Assembly (NCBI RefSeq): GCF_030445035.2
Contig: NC_080704.1
Span: 25,338,499 to 25,402,498, forward strand
Direction of reading: 5' to 3'
Origin: Dasypus novemcinctus
Taxonomy: Eukaryota > Chordata > Mammalia > Cingulata > Dasypodidae
DNA: 64,000 nucleotides
Shown: positions 11,585 to 22,510 of the stretch, one piece after another
Numbering within the stretch: the first letter of the stretch is position 1
Layout of the letters: each line of letters starts with the position of its first letter
Notes under the pieces: model-generated
The model's input: the letters and a program-made list of their open reading frames with translations, nothing else
Database searches by the model: none
Told to the model about the DNA's origin: nothing
Made by a program: the position numbers and the translations under genes

Positions 11585-12095
11585 ATCAGAAAAAAAAAGC
11601 CCATTACACTAAGTGAAGAAGATCAAATATAGAGTACTATATATTGTATGATTCCATTTATATGAAATGTAAATATAAATTAATTCATAAAGATGAAAAA
11701 TTAGTTGTTATGTATGCCTGAGGGGTTTGGAGTCTTTATTTTTGGAGTAATGAAATTGTTCTAGAATTTTTAGGATGATGAATGTACAACATCGTGATTA
11801 TACTGAAATTGATTACATACTTTGAGTAGAAAAACCAGAAACAGCAGCTATGTACAGTGGGGGAAGCACAGAGAGATTGAGAGGTGAGGAATTTTCTTGT
11901 TTGTTTCTTTGTTTTTTATTGTTACTATTAATATTGAAATAGTTAAAATGCTTTAATAATGACTGATGTGATGGATGCACAATTATGTGATTATAGCAAA
12001 TACCACTGATTGTATACCTGGGAGGAATTGTATGCTTTATTAAAATGTATCAGTAAAATTGATTAAAAACAAAAAACAAAAAAAACCCCTCATTA
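11585..12095 (+). mobile_element. Old L1 3' UTR fragments, plus strand
   Basis: Two L1-tail-like blocks lie in a row: 11600-11830 ('atattgtatgattccattta', 'gatgaatgtacaacatcgtg') and 11930-12090 ('atttgattatagcaaatacc'-like, ending in an A-rich tract at 12062-12085). Both resemble L1M 3' UTR ends. They may be two separate insertions. Confidence 0.6.
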
Positions 12096-12104
12096 TAAAA
12101 AAAA

Positions 12105-13525
12105 CCTGGTCCTCTCCTAAATATGCTCAAAGAGCTTAAGGAAAAAATGGACAAAGAATTCATGGAAATCAAGAAAACAACAGAACACAAAGAATATCAC
12201 AGAGAGATGGAAATTATCAAAGGAATCAAACAGAGCTGAAAAGCGCAGTCACTGAAATTAAAACTCCCTAGAGGGGTTCAGTAGCAAATTGGAGCTGGCA
12301 AAAGAGAGAATCAGTGAACTTGATGATAAGACAATAGAAATCATCCAGTCTGAAGAGTAGAAAGAAGAAAGACTGAAGAAAAGTGAACAGAGCTTGAGGA
12401 AAAAACCTGTGGGACACTATCAAGCGTACCAATATATGCACTGTGGGAGTCCCAAAAGAAGAAACGGCAGAGAGAACACTAAAAGAATTAATGGCAGAAA
12501 ACTTCCTAAATTCAAAGAAAGGCAAGAATATAAATATTCAAGATGTTCAACAAACTACAAGCAGGATAAACCCAAATAAAACCACAGCACAACATATTAC
12601 AATCAAACTATCAAATGCTCAAGACAGAAAATTTTGAAAGCCACAAGAAAGAAAGAATGTGTCATGTACAATGAAGATGCAATAAGATCAAATACTGATT
12701 TCTCATCAGAACCTGTGGAGGCACGAAGGCAGTGGGATGACATATATAATGTGCTGAAAGCAAAAAATTCCCAACCAAGAATTCTCTATGTAGAAAACTG
12801 TCTTTCAAAAATGAAGGGGAGATTGACAATTGCAGATAAACAAAAGCTGAGGAAGCTCATCACTAGACAAGAGATGCTAAAGAGCTCTTGCAGGTTGAAA
12901 GGAAAGGACAATAGACAATATATCAAAGTCACATGAAGAAATAAAGATTTCCACTAAGGGTAATGGCATGGGTAAATATAAATGTCAGTACTATTATACA
13001 TTTTGTTTTTAGTTCCACTTTTTACTTCCTAAAAGATCTAAAAGGACAATGCATGAAATATGATGATATATCAGTGAATTTAGACTTATAATGTATAACC
13101 TATACTCTCTAACAAGAACTACATAAAAGTGGGTGGCAGAGGGGCATAGGAACATTGTGTAGACTACTGAAATTAAGTTGATATCAAAGCAAACACTGTT
13201 ATAGACTTAGAATGTTTACTTTAAGCCCCATTTTAGCCCCACTACAGAGAGAGAATATTGGAGAATATGCAAACTCATAGAGACAGAAATTAGAGTACAG
13301 GTTGCCTGGGGTAGAGAGGCAAGGGAAATGCAGAGTCAATGCATAAAGTGTGTAGGTTTCTTTTTGGGGAGATGGGTAAATTTTAGCAACAGAAGGTGGT
13401 GAGGCTACCACAACACCGAATGTGATTAATTCCACTAAATGGTATGCTTGGCAGTTGTTAAGAGTGGATAGGTTATGTTGTATATATATATTCCCAAATT
13501 AAAACTAATAAAACCTAAAAAAAAA
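12105..13525 (+). mobile_element. HAL1-like element (L1 ORF1 followed by a 3' UTR, no ORF2)
   Basis: The left half is a broken L1-type ORF1: coiled coil at about 12120-12390, RNA-recognition domain at 12443-12637 (QTTSRINPNKTTAQHITIKL), C-terminal domain at 12634-12936 (SQPRILYVENCLSKMKGRLTI). After a spacer resembling the L1 inter-ORF region, the sequence goes directly into a LINE tail ('accgaatgtgattaattcc', 'gttatgttgtatatatat') ending in A's at 13519-13527. No endonuclease or reverse transcriptase is present. This is the layout of HAL1 ('half-L1'), which depends on another L1 for ORF2 activity. An internal deletion of a normal L1 would look similar. Confidence 0.6.
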
Positions 13526-13814
13526 TCTGATAAGACAATGACAACTGAATGTGTATTGCATATTGCATATTTCTTGATGGAAATACTGTGTATTTCTGAA
13601 TGGAAACTAACAAAGCGAAAAGTCTCTGATTATATTATTGGAACATAAGAAAAACGAACATAAGCTCTAAGGATATGGTTAGGACATATGAAAAAACTGG
13701 AATATAGACTATAAGCTTTCTATCAATGTTAAATTTCTTGAATTTGATAACTGCACTTAAGGTGATTACATAAGTGAATATCCTTGGTCTCAGGAAATGC
13801 ACATGACAGTTTTA

Positions 13815-15233
13815 TTTATTTGTGTGTGTATTTTATTTTTCATATAATAAACTTTATTTTTAGAGAAGTTTTAGATTGCATAAAAGTTACATTGAAAGAA
13901 TAAGAAATTTCCATATGCCTCACACCCTGTCCCACATTTACCGCTGTTAATAACATGTTATATTAGTGTGGTACATTTGTTACAATAGATGAACAAATAT
14001 TGAAGCATTGCTACAAACCAAGGTCTATAGTTTACATTATGGTTTACACTTTTACAATTTTATGGGTTTTGACAAAATGTATAATGGCTCATATCTGTCA
14101 TTGCAATATCACACAAATAATTCCAATGTCCTAAAAGTGCCCTATGTTCCACCTATTCATCCCTTCCCCTCCCCTCAGAACCTCTGGTAATAGCTATATT
14201 TCTATCAATGTTAAAAGTTCTTCTGTTATTAGAATAATAAAGTCTACTTTGGTCCATGTTTGCATTCCCCCCTTATCTTTTTTTTTCAAAGATTTATTTT
14301 TTTATTTGTGTCTCTCCCTTTCCCCTCCCCGCCTCCAGTTGTCTGCTCTCTGCGTTCGTTCACTATGTGTTCTTCTGTGACTGCTTCTATTCTTATCAGT
14401 AGCACCAGGAATCTGTGTTTCTTTTTGTTGCGTCATCTTGTTGTGTCAGCTCTGTGTGTGTGTGGCACCATTCTCGAGCAGGCTGCACTTTCTTTCGCGC
14501 TAGGCGGCTCTCCTTATGGGGCACACTCCTTGCGCATGGGGTTCCCCTACGTGGGGGACACCCCTGTGTGGCAAGGCACTCCTTGCACACATCAGCACTG
14601 TGTATGGGTCAGCTCCACATGGGTCAAGGAGGCCCGGGGTTTGAACTACGGACCTCCCATGTGGTAGGCAGACACCCTGTCCATTGGGCCAAATCCGCTT
14701 CCCCCTCCCCCCCGCCGCCCTTATCTTTTTACATTCCTCAGTCTTGAGGATTTGGGGATGGTGATGCCTTCTCTGCTTCAGAGAGGGCTTAGATTTTATG
14801 GGATGGATGGAAGGAACTGTTTTGCTTGTAATTTTAGATACTCTTTGTTTTTAGGGATAGGGGTTGTCCATCATCAACCTTTTGTTAGTTGTCTTGGGTG
14901 AGTCTGATGAACTGGAGAGTAGGCGTTGGCTGCAACTCTGCTGAGATTCAGGGCTCAACTGGCATAGGAACAGCCGGAAGATTTAAGTCTCTGGGACATA
15001 TATTTAATGGATATAGTCCTATTTATAGGTTCAAATAAAAGGGGTAGAAGAATCATATGTAGGGACATTATAAATGAGTCTAAATCTGTTATTCCAAGGT
15101 GAGGCCCACCAGCAGGGTGCTAATTTCAAGGGACTGTTTGTGCCTTGCTTCTAGTGTCTGGATGGATGGCTCTAAATCTCTCGTGAGCACCTCTGTTTGA
15201 GGCTTTATTTACTGTGATAGCTAGCGAGATCTT
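13815..15233 (-). mobile_element. L1 3' UTR insertion, minus strand (TSD acatgRcagtttta)
   Basis: A T-rich left end (A tail of a minus-strand element) is followed by L1 3' UTR also seen at 5725-6021 (13850-14270) and by a second module (14731-15233) shared with 19640-20160. The flanks are ACATGACAGTTTTA (13801-13814) and ACATGGCAGTTTTA (15234-15247), a 14-bp duplication with one mismatch. The element contains a DAS-SINE at 14283-14717. Confidence 0.85.
14283..14717 (-). mobile_element. DAS-SINE, minus strand (TSD cccttatcttttt)
   Basis: The A tail lies on the left (T and 'aaagattta' region) and the tRNA-like head on the right ('gggtttgaactac' is the inverse-side B box region, 'cattgggccaaatccgctt' the head start). 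A 13-bp duplication CCCTTATCTTTTT occurs at 14270-14282 and 14718-14730. The SINE entered after the L1 tail had inserted. Confidence 0.93.
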
Positions 15234-15539
15234 ACATGGCAGTTTTAAATGTTCAAAGAACATGATGCATACAATCTATATGCAAGTGTTCAGAAAATGG
15301 GTTGATAAATAGATAAATAGAGAGACAAGTTGAGAAATGGATAGAATGATAGGGCAAATATGGCAAAATGTTAAAATTGGTGGATCTGGGTGTCTGGTGG
15401 TATGATATCAAGTTGGAATTCTCCTTAATGGGTTTATATTCTTTTTGTAACTGTCCTGTAAGTTTCTAAGTATTTCAAAATAAAATGTTTTTTTAAAAAT
15501 CCACAAAAGAAAAAACATATAGCTAAAACCCTGATGGCA

Positions 15540-16730
15540 AAAGCCTGAATGTTTCATCACAAGGTTAGGAACAAGACAAAGATGTTTGCTTTCACCACTT
15601 CTATTCATTATTGTACTGGAGGTTCTAGCCGGTCCAATCAGGAAAGAACAAGAAATAAATGGTTTCCATATAATAAAGGAATAATGAAACTGCCTTTGTT
15701 CACCGAAGACATGATCATCTATGTGGAAACTCTGATGCAATTTACAAAAAAGTTACCAGAACTATATGTGAATTTAGCAAGGATGCAGGATATAAGATTG
15801 ATTTATGAAAATCAAATGTTTTTCTATATACTTATAAAAAAATGAAAAATGAAAATTTAAAATCACTTAAAATAGCACAAAATATGAAAAGTTTTGGGGA
15901 TCTATCTAAAAAAAAAGTGTGAAAGACCTGTACTGAAAACTACAAAGCACTGTGAGAAAAATTAAAAACGTAAATAAGTGGAAATATATACTGTCTTCAT
16001 GAGTCAGAAGACTTAATATTGGTAAGATGCCAATTATCCGTAAATTTATCTATAGATTCAACACACTCTCAGTCAGAACGTCAGCATGCTCTTTTATATA
16101 AACTGACAAGCTGATCCTAGCATTCATGTGGAAATGCAAAAGACTTTGAATAGCCAAAACAATTCTGAAAAAGAAGAACATCAAGACCTATTATAAAGCT
16201 ACAGACTGTGTAGTATTGGCACAAAGATAGACAAATATATCAGTAGAATAAAGAGTCCAGAAATACACCCACATATATATGAACTGATTTGTTGCAAAAG
16301 TGCAAAAATAATATAGTGGAGAAAGAAGAGTCTTTTTGACAGTGGTGTTGGAACAATTGGATATCCATGTGTAAAAATAAGAAATTCTATCAATAAATTA
16401 TCTTATATATAAATATTAATTCAAAAGGAATCAAAACCTAAGTGTAAAACTTAAAACTATAAAACTTTTGGAAGAATACGAAGAAGAAAAACTTTGCGAT
16501 CTTGGGTTAGGCAAAGATTTCTTATATACAACACCAAAACATGATCCATAAAATAATAAATTGGTAAATTGGATTTCATTAAAATTAAGAACATGTGCTC
16601 TTTGAAAGACTCTGTTAGGATAATGAAAAGGCAAACCAGAGATTGGGAAAACATGACAGATGTATTATCTGATAAAGGACTTGTATCGAGAACATATAAA
16701 AAACTCTCTAAGCTGAAAAATAAGAAAATA
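15540..16730 (+). pseudogene. L1 ORF2 reverse transcriptase and C-terminal region, broken
   Basis: The frame at 15549-15845 includes the L1 region around the catalytic aspartates. Where active L1s have FADD, this copy reads FTED (15699-15710), so one catalytic Asp is changed to Glu. Later frames show the usual ORF2 C-terminal order up to 'acaaaaaactctctaagctg'. The piece is a degraded remnant. Confidence 0.8.
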
Positions 16731-16734
16731 ACCC

Positions 16735-17294
16735 TGTATTAGTCAGCCAAAGGGGTGCTGATGCAAAATACCAGAAATCTATTGGCTTTTATAAAGGACA
16801 TTTATTTGAGGCAGAAGCTTACAGTTACCAGGCCATAAAGGGTAAATTACTTTCCTCACCAAGTCTGCTGCCACATGTTAGAGCAAGATGGCTGCCAACA
16901 TTCAGCCTTTCCTAACTCTTGTCTCTCTCCAAGGGCTCGATTCTTTCCAGGATCAGCTGCTCTGCTCACTCTACAAGTCTAGCTTTGAACCATCAGGTGA
17001 ATGACTCATCTCTCTCTCTGGGCCCTGCTATGTCTATGGAGCCATCTCTATTCCTCTGTGTTCTTCTGTGTGTTTACTTCCCAGGCTCCAGCTCAAAACT
17101 CTCAACTCTGTCCTTTGTCATGTCTTTTCTCTGTGAGTCCTGACCCCTTGGGGGACTCAATGCCTTACTGATGTGGCCCAATCCAAATCTCAATCATAAT
17201 TTAATAAATTAAAAGTGATACCTCTGACAGACCAGTTTATAAACATAATCCCATAACTATTTTTGGAATTCATAAATAATGTCAAATTGCTACA
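16735..17294 (-). mobile_element. Solo LTR, MaLR/ERVL-like, minus strand (TSD aaccc)
   Basis: The element starts TGTATTAGTCAGCC and ends TTGCTACA on the plus strand, so its minus strand runs TGTAGCAA...GACTAATACA. The 3' end 'actaataca' is typical of MaLR LTRs. A polyadenylation signal AATAAA lies near that end on the minus strand (about 16800-16810). A 5-bp duplication AACCC flanks it at 16730-16734 and 17295-17299. No internal retroviral sequence is present, so it is a recombined solo LTR. Confidence 0.8.
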
Positions 17295-17625
17295 AACCCA
17301 ATTTAAAAATGGACAAATTTAAGCAACTCTTCACCAAAGAAATTATAGATATGGCAATAAGCAAATCAGAAGATGCTTGATGACATTATTAACTAGGCAA
17401 ATTCTAATTAAAGTCACAATGAGACAGCACTGCAAATCTATTAGCATGGCTAAGATTAAAGGGACTGTCCATTCCAAGCGTTGGCAAGATTAAAGGAATT
17501 GTTCTTTCCAAGTGTTCCAAGGATGCAATGGCATATGCCTATACAAAAACTAGTGGATGTATGTTCATAGCAGGCTTATGTGTAATAGCTCAAAACTGGA
17601 AATAACCCAGATGTGTATGAATAGG

Positions 17626-18104
17626 TGTATTAGTCAGCCAAAGGGGTGCTGAATACCAGAAGCCTGTTGGCTTTTATAAAGGGTATTTATTTGCAGTAGG
17701 AGCTTACAGATAGCAGACCATAAAGCATAGGTTACTTCCCTCACCAAAGTCTATTTCCACATGTTGGAGCAAGATGGTTGTTGACATCTGCCAGGGTTCA
17801 GGATTCTTCGCTTCCTGGGACTTGCTTCTCTTTCCTCTGTGAGCTTACTTCCTGGGGCTCCAGCTTAAGACTTCAGCATCAAACTCCAACATCAAAACAC
17901 CAACATTAAAAGCCCTCCAACTCTGTCTTTTGCCATGCTTTTTATCTGTTAGTCCCCACCCACTAAGGGGTAGGGAAGCAACGCCCTATTGATGTGGTCC
18001 TATCAAAGCCCTAATCATAACTTAATCATGCCCATGTACAGACCAGATTACAAATGTAATCTAATATCTATTTTTGGAATTCATAACTATGTCAAATTGT
18101 TAAA
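17626..18104 (-). mobile_element. Solo LTR, same family, minus strand (TSD atagg)
   Basis: This LTR has the same TGTATTAGTCAGCCAAAGGGG start and the same internal order as 16735-17294, with an end close to TTGCTACA (here TTGTTAAA). A 5-bp duplication ATAGG lies at 17621-17625 and 18105-18109. It inserted independently into the same L1, 331 bases away and in the same orientation. Confidence 0.8.
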
Positions 18105-18664
18105 ATAGGTGAATAGATAAACTGTGGCAAATTCATGCAATGGAATATGACTCAACAATAAAAAAGGTATTATTGATATAATCTACAATGTGGATGAATC
18201 TCAAAATAATTATGCTGAGTTAAGGAATCTAGACAAAACATAATGCATACACCATGATTCCATTTATGTAAAATTACAGGAAATTCAATATAATATATAG
18301 TGACAGAAAATAGATCAGTGGTTGCTGGGGAAGGGCGGGGGGTGTTGTGCAGGGAGGGATTTCAAATAAGAATGAGGAAACTGGTGGTGGTGATAGATAT
18401 ATTCACTATCTTGGTTGTGGTAACAGTTTCTCAAGTGTATACATCTGCCAAAACTTATCAACTTTGTATGCTTGATATTATGTGCAATTCATTAAATGTC
18501 AATTATATCTGAAAACCTTTTAAAAACTTAGTGATATAGAAGATTTAAACATGCTTAAGAAACTGGAACTAATCATTGTCTACTGAGCACTGTACCCCAA
18601 AACTGTAAACTAAATAAATTTTTCCAGATATATATAGAATATTTGCCAATGTTGACAATACTGG

Positions 18665-19545
18665 CTCATAAAGGTATTCTCAGTACTTTAAAAAATTTTA
18701 AATTAGAGAATATGTAGGTTTACAGAAAAATAATGTAAAAAGTACAGTGCTCCCATATACTGTAGCCCCCTATTAATTATTTCATGTCAGTGAGATCCTG
18801 CAATATTTGTCCTTTTGGGTCTGGCTTATTACACTTAACACAATGTCTTCAAGGTCCATTCATGTTGTTGCATGAACCAGAACTTCATTCAATTCATTAA
18901 ATATATTTAATAAATATATTAAATATAAAAATTATATGTATATACCACAATTTTTTTACCCATTCCTTGGTTGATGGACTTGGGTTGCTTCCATCTTTTG
19001 GCAATTGTGAATAATGCCACTATGAACATTGGTGTGCAGATATGCATTCGAGCCCGTGCTTTCAATTCTTTTGGGTATGTTCCTAGTAGAGATTCCTGGA
19101 TCATATGATAATTCTATAGATAGTTTTCTGAGGAACTGAAAAACTTACTTCCACTGCAGCTACACCATTTTACATTTCCCACCAGCAATGAATGAGTGTT
19201 CCTATTTCTCTACATCCTCTACAATACTTGTGATTTTCTGTTTTTTCAATAGCAGTTATTCTAGTGGGTGAGAAGTGGTATTTTGCTGTGGTTTTGATTT
19301 GTATTTCCCTAACAGCTAATGATATTGAACATCTTTTCATGTGCTTTTTAGCCACTTGTACATCCTCTTTGGATAAATGTCTAGTCCATTCTTTTGCTCA
19401 TATTTTAATGGAGCTGTGTTTGTCTTTTCCTTGTTGAGTTTTTATATGCTGGATATTAGACCTTTATCAGATATATGGTTTCCAAATATTTTCTCCCACT
19501 GAGTAGGATGCCTTTATACTTTCATGATAAAGTCCTTTTGTATAT
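18665..19545 (-). mobile_element. L1 3' end (ORF2 C-terminus), minus strand
   Basis: On the minus strand the frames at 19170-19355 (KKHMKRCSISLA, REIGTLIHCWWEM) and 18919-19104 ([27 protein letters not shown]) are the last part of L1 ORF2. They are followed by a short 3' UTR running to about 18665. An AT-rich insertion of 'aatatattt' repeats lies near 18898-18930. It is truncated at its 5' end at about 19545. Confidence 0.85.
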
Positions 19546-20965
19546 ATTTAAAAATTTATTTTTATGCATCAATTTTACAAGTTACTCAGTTAACATAAGA
19601 AAAAATTACAATAACAAAAAATCTGCTTTGGTCAGTGGTTACACTTTCCCCTTATTTGTGCATTCCTCAGTCTTCAGGGATTTGGGATGATGTCCATTCT
19701 GCTTCAGGCTGAGAAGGGACGTAGATATTATGGGGCAGCAGAATGGAATTGCTTTACTTGAAGTTAAAAGTACTCCTTGCTTTAAGAAGGGGCCTGTCCA
19801 TTGTCATCATTTTGTTAGATATCCAGGGTAGGCCTAAAGAACTGGAGAGTAAGAGTTGGCTGCATATCTGCTGGGCTTCAGGGTCCAACTGGAATAGGAA
19901 CAATCTGAAGGCTTGAGAAATATACTTAAGTAAATTGAAAATTATAGGTTCAAAAGAAGATGAACATGATTAGGGGATTTATAAATGAGTATAACTATGT
20001 TATATTGGGGAAATAGCTTTTCATATATTCACAGATACAGCCCACTGAGGTGTAGTTGATTTCATGTGGCTGTGTGGCTTGCCTATGGTGTCCAGACGTC
20101 CCTGGGGCTCTCAGGACACTTCAGTTTGAGGATTTAACTGTGGCAGTTTGTGGAGTCTGCCTGAGACCTGCATAAACATAACCTCTGGAATGACCTTCAG
20201 ACTCACTTTGAAATCTCTTAGCCATAAAAACTCTGTTTCATATTTCCCCGCTTTTAATCAAGGTCTTTCTCCAAAGGCATCACTGATTAATGCTTGGTAA
20301 TAATCCCTCAGTGTCAGGGAGGTTCACCCACATTGGGGGGGGCGGGGAAGGAAGTGAGTTTATTTGTAGAGTTTGGCTTAAAGAGAGGCCACACTTGAGT
20401 AATAAGGAGGTTTTCAGGAGGTAACTATTAAGCATTAATTATACTTAGGCTTAGTTTCATTATTACAGGAATAAGATTCTTAAGTGTAAGCATTAAGATC
20501 AAGGTCTTAACTTATTAGCCTGTTTTCTTTTTTAGGCAAGGTTTATATATTCCAGAGCTTTTGGCCTTTTTATTTGAGAAAGTAAGCAGCACTTCCCCAG
20601 GAGGGGTAATTTAATATTTTGTTAGCTACTGTGAGGGCTCCTATCTATCCAGAAAACATACCTATGGCAACAAGGACACAATTATAAACCACAGAAATAT
20701 ATAGCTATATGATGTTCAAGATATTCAAAAGGCCAGGTCTATAGAGACATCTTACTGTGTCCTACACATTTGCCTTCTTACCAGGGTTATGTTAATTGAC
20801 AGGCAGAACGTAATTTATATACTTGCCTTGCTTGTCATGTAAAGTTCTTTTTATTTTTATTCCTTCTGAGGATGAAGCTTTGATCTGTAGCTGGCTGCAT
20901 GTACTTTTAGAGAAGCCTCAGAGTAAAACAGTATAATTGTCAAGGAAATTTGGTTGTTTCAGTGA
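19546..20965 (-). mobile_element. Long L1 3' UTR segment, minus strand
   Basis: The segment is the reverse complement of 43760-45100, with shared blocks such as 'cttctctgaaagtacatg'/'cttctctaaaagtacatg' (minus-strand reading), 'gtatgttttctggatagata' and 'gcctaagagttacc'-type blocks. It lacks L1 coding sequence but is joined to L1 tails elsewhere (13815-15233), which identifies it as the extended 3' UTR of this lineage. A G-rich run is at 20334-20348. Confidence 0.7.
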
Positions 20966-22311
20966 CATAACATTTTTCTAAGAATGAAAGATGCAATGTT
21001 CCCATATACCACCCCACGGTAACATTGGTGTGTTACCTATGTTACAATTGATGCAAGAATGTTAAAATATTACTTTTAACTATAGTCCATATTTTGTGTT
21101 AGGTGCATTCTTCCCTCCCCCCAAATGCCACCCTATGATTCAACATACCTTGTACTAGTGAAGTACTTTTGTTTTAGATCCTGAAAGAACACTATTATGT
21201 TTTTATTATTAACCACAGTTCTTGTCCACCACAGGGTTCACTCTATTATACAATACCATGTTTTATGTGCTAGCTTTCTTTCCAGTAACATATACTACTC
21301 AAAACTTTCCCTGTCAACCCCGTTAAAATATCTATGTCGGTGCTGTCAATTACATCACAGTATTGTCCCACCATTACTTCTGACCATTTACAAAGCATTA
21401 AAACCAACCTAATTATAAATTCTGTACAAATTAAGCACAAGCTCCCCATTCTCTACCATCCATTCTAACTCATGGTAGCCCATCTTCTAGATTCTACCTC
21501 TATGAATTTCCATATTATAATAAGTCATATAAGTGAGACCTTACAATATTTGTCCTTTTGTGTCTGGCTTATTTCACTCAACTTAAGGTCCTCAAGGTTC
21601 ATCCATGTTGTCACATGTGTGACTGCTTCATTCCTTCTTACAGTTGAATATTCCATCATATATCTATATCACACATTGTTTATTGAGTCATCTGTTGATG
21701 GAGACTTTTGTTGCTTCCTTCTTTTGGTAATTGTAAATATAATAATGCCACTATGAACACTATGAACACAACTGTTAGTGACCTGCCTTCATTTCTTCTG
21801 GGTATATAACTAGTAGTGGTATTCCTGGATATAGTGGCAATTCTATACTTAGCTACCTGACAAACCACCAAACTACCTTTGACAGTGGCTGCACAATTCT
21901 ACACTTCCATGAGCATTGAATAAGTATTCCTATTTCTCCACATGCTCTCCAACACTTGTAGTTTTAAGTTGCTCTTTATTTTTAATCGTGGCCAGTCTAT
22001 TAGGTATGAAATGATACCTCATTTTGGTTTGATTTGCATTTCCCTAATAGCTAGATATGTTGAACATCTTTTCATGTGCTTTACAGCCATTTGTATTTCT
22101 TTGGAAAAATGTCTGTTCACGTCTTTTGCCCATTTTTAAAATTGGGTTGTTTGTCTTTTTATTGTTGAGTTATAGGATTTCTTTTTATATGATAGATATT
22201 AGACCCTTATTGGATATGTGGTTTCCAAGTATTTTTTCCCATTGAACAGGTTGCCTTTTCACTTTCTTGAAGTGTCAAAGTTTTTAATTTTGAGGAGGTC
22301 CCATTTACATA

Positions 22312-22510
22312 AAAATTTTTAGGAGCTATTGGGAATTGAACCCAGGACCTAGTACATGGGAAGCAGATGTTCAACCACTGAGCTACATCTGCTCCCCAAT
22401 GAGAGTTGTTTTTTTTTCATTTGTTTGTTTTTAGGAGGTACTGGAGATCAAACCTGGGACCTTGTACATGTGAGCAAACACTCAAACACTTGAGCTACAT
22501 CTGTTTCCAT
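22312..22510 (-). mobile_element. Two short tRNA-Ala-like SINE units in tandem
   Basis: Unit A (about 22316-22397) reads on the minus strand as a tRNA-like molecule: A box in 'tgtagctcagtggttgaac' (22370-22387), B box in 'gggttcaattccc' (22331-22343), a 'cctaaaaa' tail. Unit B (about 22408-22509) is similar, with A box 'tgtagctcaag' and B box 'ggtttgatctcc', and a longer T/A tail. Length and boxes fit the simplest tRNA-Ala-derived DAS form, without the long body of the other copies. They are not functional tRNA genes. Confidence 0.75.

Larger units (their letters stand above)
13528..15510 (+). mobile_element. Old L1M-type 3' UTR, split by a later insertion
   Basis: The left part (13528-13800) includes 'aatgacaactgaatgtgt' and 'ctatcaatgttaaatttctt'. 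The right part (15248-15505) includes 'caaatatggcaaaatgttaa', 'aattggtggatctgggtg' and ends 'tttcaaaataaaatg'. Together they form the familiar tail of L1MC/L1ME-type elements. A 1.4-kb minus-strand L1 tail is inserted between them with a 14-bp duplication. Confidence 0.7.
15511..18515 (+). mobile_element. 5'-truncated L1 (ORF2 from RT onward, 3' end), split by two LTRs
   Basis: L1 sequence runs in order: reverse transcriptase region (15540-15850), ORF2 C-terminal region (15850-16734, 17295-17625, 18105-18290) and a short tail to about 18515. Two MaLR-type LTRs (16735-17294 and 17626-18104) interrupt it. Removing each LTR with one duplication copy restores continuous L1 sequence. ORF2 has many stops. 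Confidence 0.87.

Noticed and set aside
22316-22397. Possible tRNA gene (A and B boxes, correct spacing)
   Set aside because: The acceptor and anticodon arms are not well paired, it has an A-rich tail and a second copy beside it, and lies within an L1; it is a SINE.
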